DNA from: CAVYUC01 sp963783085
GTDB taxonomy: Bacteria > Bacteroidota > Bacteroidia > Bacteroidales > Prolixibacteraceae
DNA length: 64,000 nt
Assembly (NCBI GenBank): GCA_963783085.1
Contig: CAWAMJ010000016.1
Location: forward strand, 62,001-126,000
Direction of reading: 5' to 3'
Below the pieces are notes generated by a model, which saw only the letters and a program-made list of their open reading frames with translations, had not been told where the DNA came from and ran no database searches. A program made the translations under genes and the position numbers. This document shows, piece after piece, positions 44,510 through 52,325 of the stretch; within the stretch, counting starts at the first letter, position 1; every line of letters begins with the position of its first letter.

Positions 44510-45925
44510 ATGAATAAAAACTGGCAGGTTGCCAAATATTTAATTTTTGACTATTTAGCTGCAGTTGTAAGCTGGGCACTCTTTTTTATCTACCGCAAAG
44601 CTGTTATCGAACCCCAGCGGTTCGGTATTGATATCCCGATTGAATTTACCAACCGGTTTTTGTTAGGGTTACTTTTCATTCCCGCATTTTGGATTACCGT
44701 ATACTATATTACTGGTTTTTATAAAAATATTTACCGTCGTTCGCGTTTGCTGGAACTCGGTCAAACGTTTTTTACATCGTTGTCGGGAGTTGTTGTTATA
44801 TTTTTTGCACTTATTCTCGATGATTTCATTCAATCGTACCGGAATTATTACCAGTTGTTTTTTACGCTTTTCGCCCTGCACTTTACTTTCACCTATATAT
44901 TCAGGCTAATATTAACTGCCCGAACGATTCGCCGCATCCGAAACAGGAAAATTGGTTTTAATACATTGCTGATTGGCAGCAACGCAAAGGCAGTTAAAGT
45001 ATATAATGAAATGATGAGCCAGGTGCGACCGGCCGGAAATTTATTCGTAGGTTTCATTGGCACCGAAAATAACGATGACTCGCTTTTGAGCCGTTATATG
45101 GTGAAACTTGGTAACCTTGACAATCTGAACCTCATTCTCGCGAAAAATAACATTGAAGAAGTGATCGTTGCGCTTGAAACCAAAGAGCACGAGAAGTTAA
45201 GCGAAATTTTGACCATTCTCGAAAACCGGCAGGTTACAATTTGGGGAATTCCCGATTTATATGACTTCCTTTCAGGCACGGTAAAAATGAACGGAATTTA
45301 CGGAAGTCCGCTGTTAAAAATCAGCAATGGCCTGATGCCGGGTTGGCAGGAAAATACCAAGCGGCTTCTCGATGTGCTGTTTTCGCTCATCGCTTCGGGT
45401 ATTTTTTTACCGGTTTTTATTTTTCTTGCGATTGTTATTAAAACCACGTCGAAAGGTCCGGTAATATATAAACAGGAAAGAATCGGGCGGTTTGGCAAAC
45501 CATTTTACATTTATAAACTGCGGAGTATGTACAAAGGCGCCGAAAACGGAACTCCTGCACTGTCCTGCACGAACGACGAACGGATTACAAAAATCGGGCG
45601 ATTTCTGCGTAAAACTCATCTGGATGAAATTCCGCAGTTTTTTAACGTTGTTAAAGGCGACATGTCGCTGGTGGGCCCGCGCCCCGAAAGAAAATACTAC
45701 ATCGAGCAGATTACACAGCTGGCGCCGCATTATACCCACCTGCACAAACTGCGGCCGGGAATTACTTCCTGGGGGCAGGTAAAATACGGCTATGCGTCGA
45801 ATGTGGAAGAAATGCTGGAAAGGCTCCCGTTCGATATGTTATACCTGAAAAACATTTCACTATACATTGATTTTAAAATCCTGATCTATACGCTGTTGGT
45901 CAGTTTCCGGGGAAATGGTAAATAA
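44510..45925 (+). CDS. Exopolysaccharide polyprenyl glycosylphosphotransferase
   Basis: The ATG at 44510 is preferred to an upstream TTG because it directly opens the first TM helix. The 471-residue protein has four N-terminal helices, a CoA_binding_3-type nucleotide-binding fold (about 150-250), one more helix, and the bacterial sugar transferase domain. That domain has SKGPVIYKQERIGRFGKPF, FRKTHLDEIPQF-like and GDMSLVGPRPERKYY. The family starts polysaccharide assembly by moving a hexose-1-phosphate to undecaprenyl phosphate. A TATTTTTG element lies at 44439-44446. No further polysaccharide genes are in the window. Confidence 0.93.
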   Translation: MNKNWQVAKYLIFDYLAAVVSWALFFIYRKAVIEPQRFGIDIPIEFTNRFLLGLLFIPAFWITVYYITGFYKNIYRRSRLLELGQTFFTSLSGVVVIFFALILDDFIQSYRNYYQLFFTLFALHFTFTYIFRLILTARTIRRIRNRKIGFNTLLIGSNAKAVKVYNEMMSQVRPAGNLFVGFIGTENNDDSLLSRYMVKLGNLDNLNLILAKNNIEEVIVALETKEHEKLSEILTILENRQVTIWGIPDLYDFLSGTVKMNGIYGSPLLKISNGLMPGWQENTKRLLDVLFSLIASGIFLPVFIFLAIVIKTTSKGPVIYKQERIGRFGKPFYIYKLRSMYKGAENGTPALSCTNDERITKIGRFLRKTHLDEIPQFFNVVKGDMSLVGPRPERKYYIEQITQLAPHYTHLHKLRPGITSWGQVKYGYASNVEEMLERLPFDMLYLKNISLYIDFKILIYTLLVSFRGNGK

Positions 45926-45938
45926 TCCATTATTTTTT

Positions 45939-46508
45939 TTAACTGTTCAGAGGTATAATTTTCAACGGTTTATATACCGGCCCTGTTGGGTTTAATATAC
46001 TTCTGTAAAAGATAATTTCCCGGATTTCTGTTTGCTGGAATTTTTCCTCCCGGTAGTTTTCAATGGTTTTGTAAAAATTCGCCAGGTCATTAATAAACTT
46101 AATCCGGGCCAGAGTTAAATGCGGTTTAAACTTGCGGGTTTCGCTTTCGAATCCCAGCGTCTGCAGTTCATTCGTAACGTTTATATTAAGTTGCTGTAAC
46201 GGTTCGAAACCTTCCACTTTTGTGAACAATACGCGCGGCTGTGTTTTATTTTTGAAAAATCCCAAACCGCTTAAACCAATTGAAAAAATTGAAAGATTTT
46301 GGACTGACAGTTCTAGCTTTTCTCCTACTTTGTTAACCAGGGAAGAATCAGTTTCACCCAGGAATTTTAAAGTAAGGTGCAGGTTTTTCGAATCCACCCA
46401 TTTCACCGGTTCACCGGAAAGCGACTTTTTCAGACTGTCTAATACTTTGAGTAATTTTGGTTCAGGGTTAATTTTTACTGCAATAAAAGTTCTTAAAGGT
46501 TGTTCCAT
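45939..46508 (-). CDS. thpR: RNA 2',3'-cyclic phosphodiesterase (2H family)
   Basis: The 189-residue protein starts RTFIAVKI and has the two HxTx motifs of 2H phosphoesterases, LHLTLKFLGE (about 45-54) and FKPHLTLARI (about 127-136). VKWVDSKNLHLTL is the usual context of the first. ThpR opens 2',3'-cyclic phosphate ends of RNA; ligase activity of the E. coli form is known. The gene begins five bases after the DUF4294 gene and is likely cotranscribed. Confidence 0.93.
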   Translation of the reverse strand: MEQPLRTFIAVKINPEPKLLKVLDSLKKSLSGEPVKWVDSKNLHLTLKFLGETDSSLVNKVGEKLELSVQNLSIFSIGLSGLGFFKNKTQPRVLFTKVEGFEPLQQLNINVTNELQTLGFESETRKFKPHLTLARIKFINDLANFYKTIENYREEKFQQTEIREIIFYRSILNPTGPVYKPLKIIPLNS

Positions 46509-46513
46509 GGGAG

Positions 46514-47101
46514 TTAGATGTAGCCCAATTCAATCATCGTAACAATTTCCTCCAGCCATTCATCTTCGCCATCCGGATCATATCCGGCCTTCAAATCATT
46601 TTTAAAAATACGCGCCACGCCCTGCCAGAAAAAAGCGCTGAATTCGCCCCTGAAATTTTCAATCAGACTGTAAGGGGTGCGATCGGTTTCCCTGTTAATC
46701 AGCTTTAACAGAATCCGCCCATCGGAAATCGACCATTTTTTCAACTCTTCTTTGTGTTTTGAAAGCAGTTCTTTTTCAAGGTCTTTCATCATTTTTTTCT
46801 TCTCTTGTTTATCCTGAATGGCATTGTATACCGGCTCGTATTTATTAAGCAGTTCCTTGGCTTCCATAGCCAGCGGATACACTTTTTTTACCTTGGCGGC
46901 ATACCGCCAGTACCTGCGTTCAATGCGGTTGTTTTTGAAATGCCGCTCCGGGAGAATGATTATTTCTTTAATATTTTTATGAATGATCGTATCATTTCCC
47001 TGGACGATTCCCATGTTTATCTCTTTTTTATCCTCCTGCGCCGTTGATGCCAGAAAAAAGAAACACACCGGAAATAATATGGCAATTATCTTTTTCAACA
47101 T
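46514..47101 (-). CDS. DUF4294 protein, exported
   Basis: The ATG at 47101 follows a clear AAAGGAG ribosome-binding site, so it is chosen over an upstream in-frame start. The 195-residue protein has a signal peptide (ends LASTAQ), then IILPERHFKNNRIERRYWRYAAKVKKVYP, the DUF4294 core. A lysine-rich helix (KKMMKDLEKELLSKHKEELKKW) and LINRETDRTPYSLIENFRG follow. The function of the family is unknown; it is restricted to Bacteroidota as far as I know. Confidence 0.9.
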   Translation of the reverse strand: MLKKIIAILFPVCFFFLASTAQEDKKEINMGIVQGNDTIIHKNIKEIIILPERHFKNNRIERRYWRYAAKVKKVYPLAMEAKELLNKYEPVYNAIQDKQEKKKMMKDLEKELLSKHKEELKKWSISDGRILLKLINRETDRTPYSLIENFRGEFSAFFWQGVARIFKNDLKAGYDPDGEDEWLEEIVTMIELGYI

Positions 47102-47164
47102 TTTTTCTCCTTTCAAAATTAAAACGAAGATATTGTTTTTCAATTATAGCAAGTGCAAAGTTTA

Positions 47165-47172
47165 TATCTTTG
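47165..47172 (+). promoter_or_regulatory. Candidate -7 element upstream of arcA
   Basis: TATCTTTG matches TAnnTTTG 136 bases before the ATG of the arginine deiminase gene. No good -33 element is visible, so the leader would be long and the site is tentative. Confidence 0.45.
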
Positions 47173-47307
47173 CCCGTTAATTTCATTTCTGTTTCAGGTC
47201 CGTCAGGTGCAGTTAAAATTCAGCAAAAGGTTTTAAAATCATACAAAAACAACTGAAAAGTTACATTGAAAAATAGAAATAATTAAAAGAAATTCAAGGT
47301 TATAATA

Positions 47308-48570
47308 ATGAAAACCAGTATTAATTCTGAAATCGGGAAACTGGAGGCTGTAATCATTCACACTCCCGGCCCAGAAGTGGAGAATATGACGCCGGAGAAT
47401 GCTCAACGTGCTTTGTACAGCGACATTTTAAACCTGTCGATTGCATCGCAGGAATATGCACAACTGGCGGGTGTGCTCAAAAAGGTTTCCCTGGTTTACG
47501 AAGTAAAAGATTTGCTGCGGGAAGTGCTCAGCGACGAAATCAAGAAAATGATGCTGTTGAAAGAGATTTGCAGTTACGAGGGAGCCCCGGGTTTCGAAAA
47601 CAAGCTGGCGGAAAATTCCCCGGCAGAAATCGCCCGGTTATTAATTGAGGGAGTTATTCTTGAAAAAAATAACCTGACCAATTACCTCAGTCTCGAAAAA
47701 TTTATGATCCGCCCGCTGCATAACCTCTTTTTTACACGCGATTCGGCCATGGGAATGAACGAAAATATGCTCGTTGGCCGAATGGCAAACCCTGTTCGTG
47801 AACGGGAAACAATTATTATGGATGCCATTTTTAACCACCATCCGCTTTTTCAAACCACAACGTTAAATCCGTTGAAACCCGGTTACGGAATTTCACCGGA
47901 TAATAAAGCAGTACTCGAAGGCGGCGATTTTCAGATGGCGCGCGAAAATGTATATGTTATTGGAACCGGAATGCGCACCAGCACACAGGGAATCGATTTC
48001 ATCATTGAAAACCTTAAGTTGCGGAAAGATGAAACGAGCCACATTATTGTGCAGGAATTGCCGTCGACTCCGGAATCGTTTATTCACCTCGACATGGTTT
48101 TTACCATTCTCGATACCGACACCTGCATGGTTTATGAACCGATGGTTTATGGAACCACTCGTTACCGGACTATTTACATGCAGATTGAAAACGGCGAAGT
48201 TGTTAAAATAGAAGAGCATATTAATATTCCGGCATCGTTGAAAAAACTGGGGATGGATTTAAAACCTGTACCCTGTGGCGGAACAAAAGACCAGTGGGTA
48301 CAGGAACGCGAACAATGGCACAGTGGCGCCAATTTTTTCGCTTTTGCGCCGGGAAAAATTATCGGTTACGAACGAAACGTGCACACGCTGGAAGAGTTAA
48401 GCAAAAATGGTTTCGAAATAATCAAGGCAAATGACGTGATCAGAGGAAAAAAATTGCCCGGCGATTACGAAAAATGTGTGGTTACAATTGCCGGCTCAGA
48501 GCTTGCGCGGGGCGGCGGAGGTGCGAGATGTATGACAATGCCGGTGAAAAGAGCAAAAATGGATTGGTGA
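47308..48570 (+). CDS. arcA: Arginine deiminase
   Basis: The 420-residue enzyme converts arginine to citrulline and ammonia. It has the family motifs NSEIGKLEAVIIHTPGPEVENMTPEN, NLFFTRDSAMGM, VLEGGDF, STPESFIHLDMVFTILD (catalytic His) and the nucleophile Cys408 in RGGGGARCMTMP. No arcB or arcC follows, so it may supply citrulline or ammonia rather than a full ADI pathway. The next gene starts about 25 bases later. Confidence 0.95.
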   Translation: MKTSINSEIGKLEAVIIHTPGPEVENMTPENAQRALYSDILNLSIASQEYAQLAGVLKKVSLVYEVKDLLREVLSDEIKKMMLLKEICSYEGAPGFENKLAENSPAEIARLLIEGVILEKNNLTNYLSLEKFMIRPLHNLFFTRDSAMGMNENMLVGRMANPVRERETIIMDAIFNHHPLFQTTTLNPLKPGYGISPDNKAVLEGGDFQMARENVYVIGTGMRTSTQGIDFIIENLKLRKDETSHIIVQELPSTPESFIHLDMVFTILDTDTCMVYEPMVYGTTRYRTIYMQIENGEVVKIEEHINIPASLKKLGMDLKPVPCGGTKDQWVQEREQWHSGANFFAFAPGKIIGYERNVHTLEELSKNGFEIIKANDVIRGKKLPGDYEKCVVTIAGSELARGGGGARCMTMPVKRAKMDW

Positions 48571-48594
48571 AATTTGTTGAGGAAAAATCGAAAA

Positions 48595-49131
48595 ATGCGA
48601 AAAATCAAAAATCAGGAATTGAACCGGTTGACGGTTAAAGAATTTAAAGCAGCCGAAAAAATCCCGCTGGTGGTTGTGCTCGACAACATCAGGAGTTGCA
48701 ACAACATCGGTTCGGTATTTCGCACTTCCGATGCTTTGCTGATTGAACGTATTTTCCTGTGCGGATTTACAGCTACTCCGCCCAACAAGGAAATCCATAA
48801 AACCGCCCTCGATGCCGAAAAATCGGTAAATTGGGAATATTTCGAAACAACCGAAGCGGCAGTTGAAAAACTTCGAACTGAAGGCTATAAAATTTATGCT
48901 GTGGAGCAGGTGGAACGAAGCGTATCATTGCCTGATTTTCAGCCTGCGAAGAATGAAAAAGTTGCCCTGGTTTTTGGAAATGAAGTAAAAGGCGTTCAAC
49001 AAAAGGTAGTGAATTTATGCCACGGAAGCATTGAAATCCCGCAGTATGGAACAAAACATTCCTTTAACGTTTCGGTGAGCGCAGGAATTGTGCTTTGGGA
49101 TATTTTTCAGAAAATGAGAAAAAACAGGTAA
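48595..49131 (+). CDS. TrmH/SpoU-family RNA 2'-O-methyltransferase
   Basis: The ATG at 48595 is chosen over an upstream TTG because GAGG lies at a suitable distance. The 178-residue SPOUT enzyme has motif 1 VLDNIRSCNNIGSVFRTSDA, motif 2 VALVFGNEVKGV and motif 3 IEIPQYGTKHSFNVSVSAGIVLW, all intact. The knot binds SAM. The target may be tRNA or rRNA and cannot be read here. It runs into rsmE with a five-base gap. Confidence 0.92.
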   Translation: MRKIKNQELNRLTVKEFKAAEKIPLVVVLDNIRSCNNIGSVFRTSDALLIERIFLCGFTATPPNKEIHKTALDAEKSVNWEYFETTEAAVEKLRTEGYKIYAVEQVERSVSLPDFQPAKNEKVALVFGNEVKGVQQKVVNLCHGSIEIPQYGTKHSFNVSVSAGIVLWDIFQKMRKNR

Positions 49132-49135
49132 AATC

Positions 49136-49837
49136 ATGCAGATTTTTTACGTGCCGCAAATCGATGGCAGCGAAATTTTTCTCGATCAAACGGAATCGAG
49201 ACACAGCGTAAAAGTGCTCCGGCTGGCGCAGGGAGAGCTGGTGCAGGTGGTGGATGGCGAGGGTGGTTTTTACGAAGCTCGAATCGAAGACGCGAATCCG
49301 AAGAAATGCAAACTTTCAGTTGTAAGTGCAACAAAAGAATTTGGTAAAAGTAATTTCAGGCTGCACATTGCCATTGCTCCTACTAAAAACAACGAGCGCC
49401 TGGAGTGGTTTCTGGAAAAAGCAACGGAAATAGGTATTGATGAAATCACGCCAATATTATGCGAACATTCTGAGCGAAAATCAATTAAGCCGGAGAGGCT
49501 GGAAAAAATAACGATTGCAGCCATGAAGCAATCGTTAAAAGCATATCTTCCAAAATTGAACATGCTGACGCCGTTTTCCAGCTTCATTTCGTCGGTTGAA
49601 GCGCAAAAAAAATTCATTGCCCATTGCAACGAGGGCAATAAAATTCATTTGAAAGACGATATAAAAAAGGGAGAAGATTTGTTGGTTCTCATTGGTCCGG
49701 AAGGCGATTTCAGCGTTGAAGAAGTTGCCCTGGCAAAAAAAAGAAATTTCACTGAAATTACGCTGGGGCCGTCGAGGTTGCGTACTGAAACTGCCGGAGT
49801 GGCAGCTTGCCTGATTGCCAATTTAGCGAACCTGTAA
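49136..49837 (+). CDS. rsmE: 16S rRNA (uracil1498-N3)-methyltransferase
   Basis: The 233-residue SPOUT enzyme has an N-terminal PUA-like barrel (HSVKVLRLAQGELVQVVDGEG) and the C-terminal knot with IAPTKNNERLEWFLEKATEIGIDEI, VLIGPEGDFSVEEV and LGPSRLRTETAGVAA. It methylates U1498 of 16S rRNA. The annotation is secure. The DUF4159 gene follows 47 bases later in the same direction. Confidence 0.95.
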   Translation: MQIFYVPQIDGSEIFLDQTESRHSVKVLRLAQGELVQVVDGEGGFYEARIEDANPKKCKLSVVSATKEFGKSNFRLHIAIAPTKNNERLEWFLEKATEIGIDEITPILCEHSERKSIKPERLEKITIAAMKQSLKAYLPKLNMLTPFSSFISSVEAQKKFIAHCNEGNKIHLKDDIKKGEDLLVLIGPEGDFSVEEVALAKKRNFTEITLGPSRLRTETAGVAACLIANLANL

Positions 49838-49884
49838 ACGCTGCTTTCCGGAAAAGAATGATAATTTTCAGAAAAATTACAGAC

Positions 49885-50538
49885 ATGAAGGTATTTTTTG
49901 TTTTTATATTATTTGCAGTCACATTTCAAACAAACGCACAGTCGGAAGGCGTGAAAATAGCACTCGCAAAGTACAGCGGCGGCGGCGACTGGTATTCCGA
50001 CCCAACAGCGCTGCCGAACCTGATAAAATATTGCAACCAGCACCTCAGCACAAACATATATCCCGAACCGTCGACCATTGATGTAGGCAGTCCGGAAATT
50101 TTTAATTTCCCATACATTGAACTGACCGGTCATGGGAATATTGTTTTTTCTGAAAGTGAAGCCGCAAATCTCAGGATGTACATGGAAGCCGGCGGATTTC
50201 TCCATGTAGATGATAACTACGGGCTCGATGAATATTTCCGGCGCGAAATCAAAAAAGTTTTTCCCGACAGGGAACTGACGGAATTGCCACCTTCGCATCC
50301 GATTTTTCACCAGAAGTTTGAGTTTAAAAACGGGTTGCCTAAAATTCATGAACACGACAATAAACCACCGCAGGCTTTTGGAATTTTTATCGAAGACCGG
50401 CTGGTTTGCCTGTACACCTACGAATCGGATTTGGGCGATGGCTGGGAAGATGAGGCAGTTCACAAAGATCCGTTTGAAGTGCGGGAACAGGCGCTGAAAA
50501 TGGGAGCCAACATCATTGAATACGTGTTTAACCAGTAA
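49885..50538 (+). CDS. DUF4159 protein, exported
   Basis: The ATG at 49885 begins a signal peptide (ends QTNAQ); upstream in-frame starts overlap rsmE. The 217-residue protein has VKIALAKYSGGGDWYSDPTALPNLIKYCN, LTGHGNIVFSESEAANLRMYMEAGGFLHVDDNYG and SHPIFHQKFEF. That is the DUF4159 fold, related to glutamine amidotransferase-like domains. Its function is not known. A broken flavoprotein fragment begins three bases after its stop. Confidence 0.9.
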   Translation: MKVFFVFILFAVTFQTNAQSEGVKIALAKYSGGGDWYSDPTALPNLIKYCNQHLSTNIYPEPSTIDVGSPEIFNFPYIELTGHGNIVFSESEAANLRMYMEAGGFLHVDDNYGLDEYFRREIKKVFPDRELTELPPSHPIFHQKFEFKNGLPKIHEHDNKPPQAFGIFIEDRLVCLYTYESDLGDGWEDEAVHKDPFEVREQALKMGANIIEYVFNQ

Positions 50539-50540
50539 GT

Positions 50541-50729
50541 TTGATTAAATCACCACGGAAAAAATCGGGTAATTCCAACATCAATCAGATGATTATTCCG
50601 GGATCGAGCTACTGGAATTTTGCATTCGTAAGAAATCCGGGCGAGGTTTTAACCGACGGGGAAGGAATGCAGACCATTCGCACCCTGGCGCAAAATATGG
50701 CGTGGCTGATGAAAAAACTAGACAGTTGA
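50541..50729 (+). pseudogene. Internally deleted NADPH-dependent FMN reductase/flavodoxin-fold remnant
   Basis: A 62-codon frame (TTG start) reads IKSPRKKSGNSN and then IIPGSSYWNFAFVRNPGEVLTDGEGMQTIRTLAQNMAWLMKKL. The first part matches the N-terminal GSPRK-GN-(T/S)N FMN-binding loop of NAD(P)H-dependent FMN reductases. The second matches the family C-terminus (IPGSSYWN, DEEGIQT, LxxNMAWL). About 120-130 middle residues are missing, so the fold cannot form. It is a relic, not a working gene. It ends just before a bidirectional terminator. Confidence 0.75.
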
Positions 50730-50742
50730 TTTCAGGGCACAA

Positions 50743-50776
50743 AAAAGAGGCAGTTAAAAACTGCCCCTTTATCTTT
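50743..50776. terminator. Bidirectional terminator between convergent genes
   Basis: GGCAGTT (50749-50755) and AACTGCC (50759-50765) make a tight 7-bp stem with a 3-base loop, flanked by A6 on the left and a T-rich tail on the right. It ends the DUF4159 strand and the coiled-coil gene on the other. Confidence 0.9.
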
Positions 50777-51652
50777 TTATTTGGCTGCTATAACAAGGTA
50801 TTTCGACGCCGACCAAAATTTTGCCGGATTGTCGATGTACAATGTATCTGCACCGTTTTCGCCCGAAAGATGGTAAGAATCGACCGGATGAACAGAAATC
50901 ACGTCAGCCTTTCTCGAATTTAGCGGCAGGTAATTAAACTTCCGGATATCAACCTGGTTAAACTCGTCAGCCGTAAAATTTTCGCTAATCACCGGTGTGC
51001 TGCCAATTCCAAGAATGCCGCCTTCCCTTTCCACAATGCCCTGATCTTTTAGTTCTCCAACTGTGCCAACTGCATAATACGCTTTGTTCAGTGCAGCTTC
51101 CTGCAGCCTGAGCGAATCAAGTTGACGCGCGCTGTATCCCTCTATATCATTCATTTTCTGATTTAAAGTCATCAGTTGTTCACTTTGTTCCTGCACCTGT
51201 TGGTTCAACTCAGCGATTTGCGCATCTTTTTGCTTCACGTTTGCTTCCAGATTTTGCGTGGTTTGCTCCAACTCGTCGACCATCGATTGCAATTTGCCCG
51301 ATTTGAAGTTCGAATTGTTCAGACGGCTTTTTAAATTCGCAATCAGTTGCTTGTTGTCTTTCAGTAAACCGTTGATCGTTGCCAAATCCGATAAAATCCG
51401 TTCCTTTTGGTTCGCGTTTAAAACCCGCTCCGATTGGTTTGGTACATCAATCATTGCTTCAATCTTTTTAATGGAATCAAGATTGGATTGGATTTCCGTG
51501 AAATCGTTCAAAAATACATCGATGGTGGAATCTTTTTGAACCGTTAACGTTCGTAAGCTATCTACTTTGGTTTGCAGGTTTTCGGCATCTTTTTTATAAT
51601 TATGACAGGATGCCAGCATTACAACCGATAAAAAAATTATTATGTACTTCAT
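50777..51652 (-). CDS. Coiled-coil lipoprotein of unknown function
   Basis: The ATG at 51652 opens a lipoprotein signal (MKYIIIFLSVVMLASC). The 291-residue product is a long coiled coil at about 20-175 (ENLQTKVDSLRTL, LKDNKQLIANLKSRL, LEANVKQKDAQIAELNQQV). A globular C-terminal domain of about 110 residues has AYYAVGTVGELKDQGIVEREGG and FNYLPLNSRKADVISVHP. Envelope-spanning or scaffolding roles are typical of such proteins, but I recognise no named family. It is single, with a terminator after it. Confidence 0.75.
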   Translation of the reverse strand: MKYIIIFLSVVMLASCHNYKKDAENLQTKVDSLRTLTVQKDSTIDVFLNDFTEIQSNLDSIKKIEAMIDVPNQSERVLNANQKERILSDLATINGLLKDNKQLIANLKSRLNNSNFKSGKLQSMVDELEQTTQNLEANVKQKDAQIAELNQQVQEQSEQLMTLNQKMNDIEGYSARQLDSLRLQEAALNKAYYAVGTVGELKDQGIVEREGGILGIGSTPVISENFTADEFNQVDIRKFNYLPLNSRKADVISVHPVDSYHLSGENGADTLYIDNPAKFWSASKYLVIAAK

Positions 51653-51930
51653 ATTTAAAGATTTTAGTATGTTAAAGCAATTAAACAATATTTATTATTC
51701 GATCAGCAACAGGGAAAGGTTACAAAAAACAGGGTTAAAATAGAACAACCCGTAGATTGTTATCAAGTTGCAATCGAACCTGTTTGTTATATTGAACAAA
51801 ATAAATTAGTAAGAAGTTTTGGGTTCAGTTTAATTTTTTGTGGAGCGAAAGCCGTTGGATTCGTCATGCCTCCTCAAACAGCCGTAATTTTTTAACACCA
51901 ACATCATTTGTTTTCCGGCTCACCGCCCGG

Positions 51931-51979
51931 GGCCACGCTTCGATTTTGCGGACGGGGGGCTCGGGAGTGGCCTTTTTTT
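51931..51979 (+). terminator. Hairpin with T-tract in an intergenic region
   Basis: GGCCAC (51931-51936) pairs with GTGGCC (51967-51972), directly followed by seven T residues. The loop is 30 bases and G+C-rich, so it may fold internally. No plus-strand gene precedes it, so it might end an unrecognised transcript or be part of a mobile-element relic. Confidence 0.45.
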
Positions 51980-52051
51980 AACCCGGCCCGGAATCGAAAT
52001 AAAACATTAGTGAGAAAGGGAAGGAAAGTATAAGGCCTTTAAATTCAACCT

Positions 52052-52147
52052 CCTTAACGTTGTCAGGTCCTGCGGACGCTGACAAGTTTATGCTTCGCTG
52101 GTTTTTCCCGGAACCTGACATCGTCGTAAGACATGTCAGCGTTAAGG
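52052..52147. repeat. Cloverleaf-like palindromic element
   Basis: An 8-bp outer stem (CCTTAACG 52052-52059 with CGTTAAGG 52140-52147) encloses two strong hairpins. The first pairs TTGTCAG (52060-52066) with CTGACAA (52079-52085), and inside it GTCC with GGAC. The second pairs CTGACAT (52115-52121) with ATGTCAG (52133-52139), and inside it GTC with GAC. A smaller hairpin (GGTT/AACC, 52100-52115) may form between them. The two large hairpins share the CTGACA/TGTCAG core, and each has a single bulged base. It lies outside genes and resembles small non-autonomous palindromic elements or a structured RNA. Confidence 0.65.
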
Positions 52148-52271
52148 CAAAGATGAAGGATTCCGGCAGAATATTGTAGAGATGGGAATTTTCAATCTTT
52201 TCATCTGGCAATCAATTTTATTTCTCCACAACTTTTTAATGTGAGCCAAGTTTTGTGCATGGGGTGAAAAA

Positions 52272-52303
52272 ATAAAGCCCGTCCGTATACAGACAGGCTT
52301 TAT
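52272..52303 (-). terminator. Terminator of pfp
   Basis: ATAAAGCC (52272-52279) pairs with GGCTTTAT (52296-52303), and the inner GTC pairs with GAC. The minus strand continues into a T run. It lies about 20 bases past the pfp stop. Confidence 0.9.
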
Positions 52304-52325
52304 ACTTATTATGATATGAAGTTTT

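Larger units (their letters stand above)
51653..52325. other. 673-base intergenic region with palindromic elements
   Basis: No gene is supported. The region holds the promoter area of the coiled-coil gene on the right side of that gene, a long hairpin with a T run (51931-51979), a cloverleaf-like palindromic element (52052-52147) and the pfp terminator (52272-52303). A 77-codon minus-strand frame here overlaps the palindromes and looks non-coding. Confidence 0.7.

Noticed and set aside
49909..50463. 184-codon minus-strand frame
   Set aside because: It is antisense to the DUF4159 gene, which has a signal peptide and family motifs.
51978..52211. 77-codon minus-strand frame in the gap before pfp
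   Set aside because: It crosses the cloverleaf palindrome, has no family resemblance and no good start site, so it is treated as non-coding.
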